The position numbers and the translations under genes were made by a program. Of a stretch of 64,000 nucleotides of DNA, positions 1 through 8,636 are shown piece after piece. The DNA is taken from contig CBIHOD010000005.1 in assembly GCA_966211815.1 (NCBI GenBank), positions 1-64,000 of the forward strand, read 5' to 3'. This DNA comes from JANPCX01 sp966211815 (GTDB taxonomy: Bacteria > Pseudomonadota > Gammaproteobacteria > Burkholderiales > Burkholderiaceae_C). Every line of letters begins with the position of its first letter. The first letter of the stretch is position 1. A model generated the notes under the pieces. It searched no databases. It was not told the origin of the DNA and saw only the letters and a program-made list of their open reading frames with translations.

Positions 1-936
1 CGGCGGTGGCGGCGGGCGACCTGTCCAAGAAGATCACGGTGGACGTCAAGGGCGAAATCCTGGAGCTGAAGAACACCATCAACACCATGGTGGACCAGCT
101 GCGCTCCTTCGCCGCCGAGGTGACGCGGGTGGCGCGCGAAGTCGGCACCGAGGGCAAGCTCGGCGGCCAGGCCGACGTGCAGGGCGTGGCCGGCACCTGG
201 AAGGACCTGACCGACTCGGTGAACTTGATGGCGTCCAACCTGACCTCCCAGGTGCGCAACATCGCCGACGTGACCAAGGCGGTGGCGGCGGGCAACCTGT
301 CCGAGAAGATCACGGTGGACGTCAAGGGCGAGATCCTGGAGCTCAAGGCCACGATCAACACCATGGTGGACCAGCTGTCGTCCTTCGCCGCCGAAGTGAC
401 GCGCGTGGCGCGCGAAGTGGGCACCGAAGGGCGCCTGGGCGGCCAGGCCCACGTCCGCGGCGTGTCCGGCACCTGGAAGGACCTCACCGACAACGTGAAC
501 TTCATGGCCGGCAACCTGACGGGCCAGGTGCGCGGCATCGCCAAGGTGGTGACGGCGGTGGCCAACGGCGACCTGAAGCAGAAGCTCACCGTGGAAGCCA
601 AGGGCGAGGTGGCCGCGCTGGCGGAGACGATCAACAGCATGACCGACACCCTGGCCACCTTCGCCGACCAGGTGACGACGGTGGCGCGCGAGGTCGGCGT
701 GGAGGGCAAGCTCGGCGGCCAGGCCAAGGTGCCGGGCGCGGCGGGAACCTGGAAGGGCCTGACGGAGAACGTGAACGAACTGGCCGCCAACCTGACGACC
801 CAGGTGCGCGCGATCGCCGAGGTGGCCACCGCCGTGACGCAGGGCGACCTGACGCGCTCGATCACGGTGGAGACGCAGGGCGAGGTGGCGTCGCTGAAGG
901 ACACCATCAACGAGATGATCCGCAACCTGAAGGACA
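1..936 (+). repeat. Tandem 276-bp DNA repeats encoding HAMP units
   Basis: The HAMP units are also repeats at DNA level with a period of 276 bases (92 codons). The same phrase begins at 33, 309, about 585 and about 861. The first two copies are close to identical over long stretches and the later two have diverged, which suggests a recent duplication or gene conversion at the 5' side. The array probably continues beyond the left edge. Confidence 0.85.
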
Positions 937-3779
937 CCACGCAGAAGAACACCGAGCAGGACTGGTTGAAGACCAACCTGGCCAAGTTCAGCCGCATGCT
1001 GCAGGGCCAGAAGGACCTGGTGACCGTGGGCCAGCTGATCCTGTCCGAGCTGGCGCCGGTGGTCGGCGCCCAGCAGGCCGAGTTCTACGTGATGAGCACC
1101 TCCAGCGAGGTGCCCCGCCTGAAGTTGTTCGCGAGCTACGCCTCCGGCGGCCAGCAGACCCACGGCAGGGAGGTCGACCTGGGGCAGGGGCTGGTGGGCC
1201 AATGCGCGATCGACAAGCAGAAGATCCTGCTGACCAACGTCGCCTCCACCACTTTCCGCATCGCGTCCGGGCTGAGCGAGAACGCCGCGATGGACGTGCT
1301 GGTGCTGCCGGTGGTCTTCGAGGGCCAGGTCCGCGGCGTGCTGGAGCTGGCGTCGCTGGAGCGGTTCAACCCGGTGCACGAGGCCTTCCTCGACCAGCTG
1401 ACGGAATCGATCGGCATCGTGATCAACACCATCGAAGCCAACTCGCGCACCGAGGACCTGCTGAAGCAGTCCCAATCGCTGGCCGAGGAGCTGGGCAGCC
1501 GGCAGGAAGAGCTGCAGCAGACCAACGAGGAATTGCAGGAGAAGGCGCGGCTGCTGGCCCACCAGAACCAGGAAGTCGAGCGCAAGAACCAGGAGGTCGA
1601 GCAGGCCCGGCAGGCGCTGGAAGAGAAGGCCGAGCAGCTGGCGCTGACGTCGAAGTACAAGTCCGAGTTCCTGGCCAACATGTCCCACGAGCTGCGCACC
1701 CCGCTGAACAGCCTGCTCATCCTGTCCGACCAGCTCTGCAAGAACCCCGACGGCAACCTGAGCCCCAAGCAGGTGGAGTTCTCCAAGACCATCCACTCGT
1801 CGGGCAACGACCTGCTGATGCTGATCAACGACATCCTCGACCTGTCGAAGATCGAGTCCGGCACGGTGGCGGTGGATGTCAGCGAGCTGCGCCTGGACGA
1901 CCTGCACCGCTCGGTGGAGCGCGGCTTCCGCCACTTCGCGGAGTCCAAGCACATCGACTTCTTCATCCACGTCGAGCAGCCGCTGCCCAAGACGCTGATC
2001 ACCGACGTGAAGCGGCTCCAGCAGATCATCAAGAACCTGCTGTCCAACGCCTTCAAGTTCACCCACCAGGGCCACGTGGCGTTCTCGATCTCCGCGGCCA
2101 CGCAGGGCTGGGACCCCGAGAACGAGGAACTGGGCCGGGCCAGCCAGGTGATCGCTTTCTCGGTCTCGGACACCGGCATCGGCATCTCGGCCGACAAGCA
2201 GCAGATCATCTTCGAGGCCTTCCAGCAGGCGGACGGCTCCACCTCCCGAAAATACGGCGGCACCGGCCTGGGCCTGGCGATCAGCCGCGAGCTGTCGCGG
2301 TTGCTGGGCGGCGAGATCCGGTTGGTCAGCACGCCGGGCAAGGGAAGCACCTTCACGCTCTACCTCCCGCAGGCCTACAACCCCTCGCGCAACGCGCGCC
2401 AGGGCCGTGTGGGCCAGCAACCGAACGGCAACGCAGCGGCGCCACGGGAGGAGGTCGGGCCGGGGCCGGATGCCCAGAGGAAGGAGCTGAGGCGCGGCAC
2501 TTTCACCGGCATGGCCGTGCTCCCCGAACCGATGTCCCTGGGCATGCAACGGGACGACCAGGAGGTGGTCTTCGCCAACGTGGCCGGGGACGACCGCGAC
2601 GCGATCTCCACCGGCGACCGGGTGCTGCTGATCGTCGAGAACGACCTCGGCTTCGCCCGGGTGCTGCTGGAGGCGGCGCGGCAGAACGGTTTCAAAGGGC
2701 TGGTGAGCACCACCGGGGCGGGCGCGTTGACGATGACGCGCGAGTTCCACCCCTCGGCGATCACGCTCGACATCTTCCTGTCCGACATGCACGGCTGGCG
2801 CATCCTGGACCGCCTCAAGACCGACCAGTTCACGCGCCACATCCCGATCTGCGTGGTGTCGACCGACGATTCGCGCCAGCGCGCGCTGCAGGCCGGCGCG
2901 ATCGGCTTCCTCGCCAAGCCCCTTCAATCCAAGGATGCGGTGGACGCGGCGGTCGTCGAACTCCACCGCTATTGCGACCGTAGCCAGAAGGTGGTGCTGG
3001 TGGCGATGGCGCCGTCGGCCCAGCGCAGCGCGTTCCTGGCCAGCCTGGACGCCGAAGTCCAGGCCGTGGTGGCCGGCAACGCCGCCGCGGCGCGCGCCGG
3101 GCTGGAGCGGGCCGACTGCGTGGCCGTGGACGGCACCGTGGCCGATTTCGGCCCCGAGGACGTCATCGAGGCCATGGAGAAGCGGGGCGGCGTGCGCACC
3201 CTGCCGGTGGTCCTGCTGCGGGAGGAAGGCCAGGCCGCCGACCGGGCCGCCTGGGAGCGCAAACACGGCGATTTCGTGCTGCGCGAGGCGGATTCGCCCG
3301 ACACCCTGCTGGCCCAGACCACGCTGTTGCTGCACCGCAGCCCCGCGGTGATGTCCGACCGCGAGCGCAGCGCCGTGGAGAACATGCTGGCCGCCAGGCA
3401 GGCCCTGACCGGCAAGAAGGCGCTGCTCGTGGACGACGACATGCGCAACATCTTCGCGCTGGCCACGGTGCTGGAGGACGAAGGCATGGTGATCGTGGCC
3501 GCCGACAACGGCCGCGAAGCCATCCGGCTGGTCGAGGCCGACCCCGGCATCGACATCGTGCTGATGGACATCATGATGCCGGAGATGGACGGCATCGCGA
3601 CGATGCAGGAGATCCGCAAACTGCCCCGCGGCCGCGAGCTGCCGATGGTCGCCGTGACGGCCAAGGCGATGAAGGGCGACCGGCAGAAATGCATCGAAGC
3701 CGGCGCCTGGGACTACCTCTCCAAACCCGTGGACCCGACGCACCTGCTGGCGGTGCTGAGGGGTTGGCTATGCCGCTGA
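3..3779 (+). CDS. HAMP-repeat hybrid sensor histidine kinase / response regulator (5' partial)
   Basis: Membrane-free part of a large hybrid histidine kinase whose start lies left of the window. In order it shows at least four tandem HAMP-like units of about 92 residues (to about residue 310), a GAF domain (about 335-480), a coiled coil, a HisKA domain with the phospho-acceptor His at 1686-1688 (SHELRTPLN), an HATPase_c domain with NLLSNAFKFT and a GTGLGL loop, then three receiver-like modules. The first and last receivers keep the acceptor Asp (TLDIFLSDMHGW; LMDIMMPEMDG at 3567) and the KP lysine; the middle one is degenerate, with Arg at the lysine position. The HAMP ladder resembles fungal group III (Nik1) kinases. 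Signal unknown. It overlaps the next kinase by 10 bases, so the two are probably translated and act together. Confidence 0.93.
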   Translation, partial: AVAAGDLSKKITVDVKGEILELKNTINTMVDQLRSFAAEVTRVAREVGTEGKLGGQADVQGVAGTWKDLTDSVNLMASNLTSQVRNIADVTKAVAAGNLSEKITVDVKGEILELKATINTMVDQLSSFAAEVTRVAREVGTEGRLGGQAHVRGVSGTWKDLTDNVNFMAGNLTGQVRGIAKVVTAVANGDLKQKLTVEAKGEVAALAETINSMTDTLATFADQVTTVAREVGVEGKLGGQAKVPGAAGTWKGLTENVNELAANLTTQVRAIAEVATAVTQGDLTRSITVETQGEVASLKDTINEMIRNLKDTTQKNTEQDWLKTNLAKFSRMLQGQKDLVTVGQLILSELAPVVGAQQAEFYVMSTSSEVPRLKLFASYASGGQQTHGREVDLGQGLVGQCAIDKQKILLTNVASTTFRIASGLSENAAMDVLVLPVVFEGQVRGVLELASLERFNPVHEAFLDQLTESIGIVINTIEANSRTEDLLKQSQSLAEELGSRQEELQQTNEELQEKARLLAHQNQEVERKNQEVEQARQALEEKAEQLALTSKYKSEFLANMSHELRTPLNSLLILSDQLCKNPDGNLSPKQVEFSKTIHSSGNDLLMLINDILDLSKIESGTVAVDVSELRLDDLHRSVERGFRHFAESKHIDFFIHVEQPLPKTLITDVKRLQQIIKNLLSNAFKFTHQGHVAFSISAATQGWDPENEELGRASQVIAFSVSDTGIGISADKQQIIFEAFQQADGSTSRKYGGTGLGLAISRELSRLLGGEIRLVSTPGKGSTFTLYLPQAYNPSRNARQGRVGQQPNGNAAAPREEVGPGPDAQRKELRRGTFTGMAVLPEPMSLGMQRDDQEVVFANVAGDDRDAISTGDRVLLIVENDLGFARVLLEAARQNGFKGLVSTTGAGALTMTREFHPSAITLDIFLSDMHGWRILDRLKTDQFTRHIPICVVSTDDSRQRALQAGAIGFLAKPLQSKDAVDAAVVELHRYCDRSQKVVLVAMAPSAQRSAFLASLDAEVQAVVAGNAAAARAGLERADCVAVDGTVADFGPEDVIEAMEKRGGVRTLPVVLLREEGQAADRAAWERKHGDFVLREADSPDTLLAQTTLLLHRSPAVMSDRERSAVENMLAARQALTGKKALLVDDDMRNIFALATVLEDEGMVIVAADNGREAIRLVEADPGIDIVLMDIMMPEMDGIATMQEIRKLPRGRELPMVAVTAKAMKGDRQKCIEAGAWDYLSKPVDPTHLLAVLRGWLCR

Positions 3780-5941
3780 ACTCCGGGTTCCTGGGCCTGG
3801 ACGACGGCACCTCGGAGAAAGGCAGCATCCTCATCGTCGACGACCTGGCGGAAAAGCTGCTGGTGTTCGAGACGGTGTTGAGCCCCCTGGGCCAGGAACT
3901 CGTCTTCGTCCGCTCCGGCGCCGACGCTTTGCGCGAGATCCTCAAGCGCGAATTCGCGGTGATCCTGCTGGACGTGAACATGCCCGACATCGACGGCTTC
4001 GAAACCGCCGAGATGATCCGGAAGTACAAGCGTTCGGCCCTCACGCCCATCATCTTCATCACGTCCTACGCCGACGAGGTGCAGATGGCCAAGGGCTACG
4101 CGCTCGGCGCAGTGGACTACATGCTGTCCCCGGTCATGCCGGAGATGCTGCGCTCCAAGGTCAAGGTGTTCGTCGAACTGCACACCATGCAGCGCCGCGT
4201 GCGGCGCCAGGCGGCCGAGCGGATCGCGTTGGCCACCGCCGAGGCGGCGCGCCTGGCCGCCGAGGAAAGCACCCGGCGGTCGAGCTACCTGTCGCAGGCC
4301 AGCCGCGTGCTGAGCGGCTCGCTGGACACCGGCGTGGGCATGTGCAACCTGCTGCGCCTGGTGGTGCCCGAGCTGACGCACCGCGCCACCCTGGTGCTCC
4401 TGGGCGACGGGGGCGGGCAGCTGGGGCCGGCCATGACCTGCGAAGAGGGGGCGCCCGGCGAGGCGCCGAGCATCCGCGAGCACGAGCTTGAAGAGCTGCA
4501 AGCCGCGGAGCGGGACGGCATCCGGCAGGCCCTGGCCACCGGGGAACGCGTCACCCTTGCGCAAGCCGCCGGGCAACCCGCCTCGCCGGGCCGCACGCTG
4601 CCGCAGCTGGCGCCCTCCGACAACGTCGTGCCCCTGGTCAACGGCGAGCGCTGCCTGGGCGCGTTGCTCGTCAAGTCGGGCGGGTCGGCGCAGGACTGGG
4701 CCACGCTCGACGAACTGGCCAACAGGGCGGCGATCGCCTTCGAGAACGCGCGGCTCTACCGCAGCCTGCAGGCCGAGATCGAGGAAAGGCGCCGCGCGGA
4801 ATCGCGCCTGCAGGACTCCAACCGGCGCAAGGACGAGTTCCTCGCGATGCTGTCCCATGAGCTGCGCAATCCGCTGGCGCCGATACGCAACGCGGTGCAC
4901 ATCATCCGCCGGTCCGCGCCGGCGCACCCGCAGCTCAAATGGGCCATGGACGTCACCGAGCGCCAGGTCAACCACCTGACGCGCCTGGTGGAAGAGTTGC
5001 TGGACGTGGCGCGGATCAGCCAGGGCAAGGTGGTCCTGAAGCTGGAGACGGTCGACCTCGTGACCGCCATCGCCCATGCCGTCGAGACCGCGTTGCCCGT
5101 CATCGAAGCCAGGCGGATCGTCCTGAGCCAGGCGCTGCCCGGCAGGCCCGTCAAGCTGCAGGGCGACGCGGCCCGCTTGTCCCAGGTCATCGCCAACCTG
5201 CTGCACAACGCCGCCAAATACACGCAGGAAGGGGGCGCCGTCCACCTGGCCCTCGAAGTCCAGGGCGACAGCGCGGTGGTGACCGTGAGGGACAACGGCA
5301 TGGGCATCGAAGCCGAACTGCTGCCCCATGTCTTCGATTTGTTCGAGCAGGGCAAGCGATCCCTCGACCGCGCCCAGGGCGGGCTGGGTGTCGGGCTGAC
5401 GCTGGTGCAGCGGCTGGTGCAGCTCCACCAAGGGCGGGTGGAGGTCCACAGCGCGGGGGCCGGCCAGGGCGCGGAGTTCCGCATCACGCTGCCGTGCCCG
5501 GCCGTGGCGCCCGCGGCCGCGAAGGCGCCCGTGCCCGACGGTCCCGCGGTGCCGGCCCGGCCCTGCCGAAGGGTGCTGGTGGTGGACGACAACAACGACG
5601 CCGCCCAGACCACCGCGGCGTTCCTGGAACTCTCGGGGCATGAAGTCCGGTCGGCGGGCGAGGGCGCGCAGGCCTTGGACCTTGCCGCCGAGTTCTCGCC
5701 GCAGGTGGTCGTCCTGGACATCGGCTTGCCGGTGATGGACGGCTACGAGGTCGCCCGCCGCCTGCGCCGCCTGCCGCAGACCCAGGACGCGGTGTTGATC
5801 GCCCTGACGGGTTATGGCCAGCAGGCCGACCGCCAGATGGCGGTGGACGCCGGATTCGACCTGCACCTGGTCAAACCCGTGGATCCGGACGCGTTGGCGC
5901 GCCTGGTCGCCGGTAAAAGGGAAGCCCGCGAAGTCGGCTGA
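3770..5941 (+). CDS. REC-GAF-histidine kinase-REC hybrid protein
   Basis: A 723-residue soluble hybrid kinase. It begins with a receiver domain (about 19-138, acceptor Asp68 in LLDVNMPDIDG), then a GAF domain (about 195-335), a short coiled coil, HisKA with His363 (SHELRNPLAP), HATPase_c (NLLHNAAKYT, DNGMGIE, GGLGVGL) and a C-terminal receiver with Asp650 (VVVLDIGLPVMDG) and KPVD. The N-terminal receiver has Ser120 where the conserved receiver lysine is expected (YMLSPVMPE), so its switching may be altered. The ATG lies inside the end of the upstream kinase, giving a 10-base overlap and likely translational coupling. An N-terminal receiver feeding a kinase fits a phosphorelay with the upstream protein; that link is inferred. 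Confidence 0.93.
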   Translation: MPLNSGFLGLDDGTSEKGSILIVDDLAEKLLVFETVLSPLGQELVFVRSGADALREILKREFAVILLDVNMPDIDGFETAEMIRKYKRSALTPIIFITSYADEVQMAKGYALGAVDYMLSPVMPEMLRSKVKVFVELHTMQRRVRRQAAERIALATAEAARLAAEESTRRSSYLSQASRVLSGSLDTGVGMCNLLRLVVPELTHRATLVLLGDGGGQLGPAMTCEEGAPGEAPSIREHELEELQAAERDGIRQALATGERVTLAQAAGQPASPGRTLPQLAPSDNVVPLVNGERCLGALLVKSGGSAQDWATLDELANRAAIAFENARLYRSLQAEIEERRRAESRLQDSNRRKDEFLAMLSHELRNPLAPIRNAVHIIRRSAPAHPQLKWAMDVTERQVNHLTRLVEELLDVARISQGKVVLKLETVDLVTAIAHAVETALPVIEARRIVLSQALPGRPVKLQGDAARLSQVIANLLHNAAKYTQEGGAVHLALEVQGDSAVVTVRDNGMGIEAELLPHVFDLFEQGKRSLDRAQGGLGVGLTLVQRLVQLHQGRVEVHSAGAGQGAEFRITLPCPAVAPAAAKAPVPDGPAVPARPCRRVLVVDDNNDAAQTTAAFLELSGHEVRSAGEGAQALDLAAEFSPQVVVLDIGLPVMDGYEVARRLRRLPQTQDAVLIALTGYGQQADRQMAVDAGFDLHLVKPVDPDALARLVAGKREAREVG

Positions 5942-5998
5942 GGTTTCGCCGGCGGAACCGGCGCCGCCGACGCCGCGGAACGGCCCCGGAAGGCCCGG

Positions 5999-6535
5999 TC
6001 AGAGCCTGACCTGTCCTTCGATGGAATCGTCCAGCGTCTTGCCGATGACCGAGCCGGCCAGCATCTTGATGAACGCGACGGCGTTGCCGTGCTTGTTGTC
6101 CCAGTAATAACCGCCGGTGGGGACGACTTCGATCACCGAGATGCGCGGATCCTCGACCCCTTCGGTGAACCAGGTCTTGATCAACGGGTTCCACAGCTCG
6201 CGGATCTTCGCCTTGTCCCGGCTGATGGTGGCCGTGCCTGTCAGGTGGAGGAAATCGGAATGCTCCGAGCCCTGGAAGAACAGGCGCACCGAAGGCTGGG
6301 TGGCGATCTCCCGGTTCTTGTGGCTGTCGGCGGCGCTCAGGAACCACAGGTGGCCCGCGTCGTCCACCTGCAGCACGCCCATCGGGCGCGCCGCCCCGCT
6401 GCCGCCCGTGGCCACCGCGGTGCAGAAGAAACAGGTCTGGTTCTTCTTCACCGTCTTGCGGATGCGTTCGACGGCCTCTGCGCCGAAGACATGGTGGAAC
6501 GGGTCTTCCGGTTGGTTTCGGTTGATGGAGTCCAT
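5999..6535 (-). CDS. Pyridoxamine 5'-phosphate oxidase family protein (general stress FMN-binding barrel)
   Basis: 178 residues when started at the ATG before DSINRNQPED. The body matches the split-barrel flavin-binding fold of general stress protein 26-type proteins: VERIRKTVKK, CFFCTAVATGG, GVLQVDDAGHLWFLS, VRLFFQGSEHSDFLHLTGTA, and a tryptophan-rich segment (LWNPLIKTWF) near 110-125. Such proteins bind FMN or F420-like cofactors and are induced by stress, but few have a known substrate. The frame is open upstream; the chosen start lacks a strong ribosome site. It converges on the kinase pair and is probably a single-gene unit. Confidence 0.85.
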   Translation of the reverse strand: MDSINRNQPEDPFHHVFGAEAVERIRKTVKKNQTCFFCTAVATGGSGAARPMGVLQVDDAGHLWFLSAADSHKNREIATQPSVRLFFQGSEHSDFLHLTGTATISRDKAKIRELWNPLIKTWFTEGVEDPRISVIEVVPTGGYYWDNKHGNAVAFIKMLAGSVIGKTLDDSIEGQVRL

Positions 6536-6959
6536 GGTGGTGCGCGTGGTGGAGTGCGATGCCGAATGATGCGTGCGCCGGCGGTGCGCGCGTGTCAGCG
6601 ATCCGGCCGCCGGGATGTCGGCGCAAGGCCCGCCGCGACGGCATGGAGCGATCTCCCCAGGTTCCGCCGAGGTCGCCCGGTCCGGTTCCGCGCCTTCATG
6701 GCCGCATGGAATTTGACCATCGGATCGCATTGGAGGGGCTCGACAGAGCCCCGCGCCACCGGCCGCCGAGCCGGACATCCAACGATCCCGCAGGAGGCAA
6801 CCGCCATTCGCCTGAACCGCTTTGCCGCGGGCTGGCAGCTCGCCGGCTGCGCCATCGCCGCGTCACCCCGCTTTTTTTTTAGGTCGCCTGTCGAAATCGG
6901 CGGGGTCAATCCGTCACCATGTCGAGCACTCCCGCTCTGTCGCCCAAAAGGAAGATGCC
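6536..6959. other. Intergenic region between divergent genes
   Basis: 424 bases without a convincing gene. The right part holds the ECF42-like promoter and the ribosome site (AAAGGAAG) of the DGPF gene. A run of ten T residues at 6871-6880 precedes the promoter and may bend or destabilise the DNA. The left part should carry the promoter of the minus-strand FMN-barrel gene, but no clear hexamers were seen. Confidence 0.6.
6889..6915 (+). promoter_or_regulatory. Candidate ECF42 promoter of the DGPF-sigma operon
   Basis: TGTCGA at 6889-6894, a 17-base spacer, then CGTC at 6912-6915. This matches the promoter type I recall for ECF42 sigma factors in front of DGPF genes. Transcription would start near 6922, leaving a leader of about 38 bases with AAAGGAAG before the ATG at 6960. 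It implies autoregulation of the operon. Confidence 0.65.
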
Positions 6960-7319
6960 ATGCAAACGATGTTGATGTTCTACGAAACCCCGTCCGAACG
7001 CGCCAAGCGCTCCAATGAGCATGCGCAGGCCTATTGGGCCGGCTGGACGGCCTATGTCGCCGCGATCCAGGAAGCCGGCATCGTCGTCAGCGGCAATGGC
7101 CTGCACCTGCCGGAGATGGCGACCACGCTGCGCATCGGCGGCGGTGGCGAGCGCCAGGTGCAGGACGGGCCTTTCGCCGACACCAAGGAACAATTGGGCG
7201 GGTATTTCGTGATCGAGGTGCCGGACATCGATGCCGCGCTGCAGTGGGCCGCGCGCGCGCCTTGCGCCGCCGCGGGAGGCGTGGAGCTGCGTCCCATCCT
7301 CCCGCCGCCCGGCCCATGA
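6960..7319 (+). CDS. YCII-related DGPF-domain protein
   Basis: 119-residue dimeric alpha+beta-barrel (YCII/DGPF) protein. The signature VQDGPFADTKEQLGGYFVIE lies at about 60-79, followed by the usual helix (DIDAALQWAARAP). The ATG is preceded by AAAGGAAG. Its stop overlaps the start of the ECF sigma gene (ATGA). DGPF proteins are the characteristic partners of ECF42 sigma factors, where they are thought to be regulon members or to help control the sigma factor. Catalytic activity is unknown. Confidence 0.9.
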   Translation: MQTMLMFYETPSERAKRSNEHAQAYWAGWTAYVAAIQEAGIVVSGNGLHLPEMATTLRIGGGGERQVQDGPFADTKEQLGGYFVIEVPDIDAALQWAARAPCAAAGGVELRPILPPPGP

Positions 7320-8599
7320 ACGTCGTTACGCCCGCCTCCACGGCCGTCGAGGCCGCGGCCCGGCGGGCCTATGGCAAGCTCGTCGCGCTCCTGGCGGCGC
7401 GCAGCGGCGACATCGCCGCTGCCGAGGACGCCCTGGCCGACGCTTTCGCCCTGGCCCTCGCGCACTGGCCCGTGCGCGGGCTCCCGCGCAATCCCGAGGG
7501 ATGGTTGCACACGGTCGCGCGCCGGCGGTTGTGGGACGCGCATCGCCACCGTCGGGTGCAAGCGGCTGGCGCCGAGCAGCTCGATGTCCTGGCCGGATCG
7601 GATGGCCTCGAGGGCGCGGCCTCGCCCGAGGCGGGCGACGGTCCGCACATCCCCGACCATCGTTTGGCGCTGCTTTTCGCCTGCGCCCATCCGGCCATCG
7701 ACCGCACGGTGCGGCCGGCACTCATGCTGCAGGCCGTGCTGGGGCTGCCGGTGGCGCGCATGGCACCGGCCTTCCTCACCGCTCCCGCAACGCTGGGCCA
7801 GCGCCTCGTGCGCGCGAAGTCGCGAATCCGCGACGCGGGTGTGCCTTTCGAACACCCTCGCGGCCATGAATTGCCGAAGCGTCTGGCCGACGTGTGCGAG
7901 GCCATCTACGCCGCTTACGGCGTGGGTTGGGAACTGCAGCGCCTGTCGGGCGCAGACGGGGGCGGCGAGGCCTCTTCCCTGGCGGCGGAGGCCATCGAAC
8001 TGTGCCGCACGCTGGTGCTGCTGTCGCCGCGCGAGCCCGAGCCCGCCGGGCTGCTGGCCTTGATGCTGTTCTGCGAATCGCGCAGGCAGGCGAGGCGCAA
8101 TGCCAGCGGCGCCTATGTGCCGTTGTCAGGGCAAGACACCGCTTGTTGGGACCTTGGCTTGCTGGGGGAGGCCGAGGACCTCTTGCAGCAGACCGCGCGG
8201 CTGCGCGCCCCGGGCCCCTATCAACTGGAGGCGGCGATTCAATCGGCCCACAGCCAGCGCCGCCTCGGCCGGGAAGTGCCGCCGCGCGCGGTATTGGCGC
8301 TGTACGACGGCCTGGTCGCGTGCTCCGCGCACATGGGCGCCCGGATCGGCCGCGCTTGCGCCCTTGCCGACGTGTCGGGGCCGGTCGCCGGCCTGGCGGC
8401 ATTGGATGCGCTGGACACCGCACGCGTCGCGCAGCATCAACCCTACTGGGCCGCCCGCGCCGACCTCTTGCGCCGCAGTGGCGACATGGCCGCCGCGCGC
8501 GAGGCCTACGGCCGCGCCATCGGCCTGGCCAGCGACTCCGCTGTGAAGGAATGGCTGCTCGCTCGGCAGCGGGAAATTCCGGGGCGGCATTCCGGATAG
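7316..8599 (+). CDS. ECF42-type RNA polymerase sigma factor with long C-terminal helical extension
   Basis: 427 residues, about twice the length of a plain ECF sigma factor. The N-terminal third carries sigma region 2 (YGKLVALLAARSGDIAAAED, LPRNPEGWLHTVARRRLWD) and region 4 (LMLQAVLGLPVARMAPAFL, TLGQRLVRAKSRIRDAG). The remaining 230 residues form the TPR-like DUF6596 extension typical of ECF42, with PYQLEAAIQSAHS and a C-terminal DLLR that fits the conserved DxxR motif of the family. No anti-sigma factor gene is adjacent; in this family the extension itself is thought to control activity. Start chosen at the ATG overlapping the DGPF stop codon. Confidence 0.92.
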   Translation: MNVVTPASTAVEAAARRAYGKLVALLAARSGDIAAAEDALADAFALALAHWPVRGLPRNPEGWLHTVARRRLWDAHRHRRVQAAGAEQLDVLAGSDGLEGAASPEAGDGPHIPDHRLALLFACAHPAIDRTVRPALMLQAVLGLPVARMAPAFLTAPATLGQRLVRAKSRIRDAGVPFEHPRGHELPKRLADVCEAIYAAYGVGWELQRLSGADGGGEASSLAAEAIELCRTLVLLSPREPEPAGLLALMLFCESRRQARRNASGAYVPLSGQDTACWDLGLLGEAEDLLQQTARLRAPGPYQLEAAIQSAHSQRRLGREVPPRAVLALYDGLVACSAHMGARIGRACALADVSGPVAGLAALDALDTARVAQHQPYWAARADLLRRSGDMAAAREAYGRAIGLASDSAVKEWLLARQREIPGRHSG

Positions 8600-8636
8600 G
8601 GTTCCTCAAAGCTCGCCGGCTCGAACGGAGCCCCTC

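Noticed and set aside
3713..5866. A 717-codon minus-strand open frame opposite the second hybrid kinase
   Set aside because: His/Gly/Gln-rich shadow of a clear kinase gene; no motif and no ribosome site.
6871..6880. Run of ten T residues as a terminator
   Set aside because: No stable stem ends immediately before the T-run, and it lies just upstream of a promoter for the same strand.
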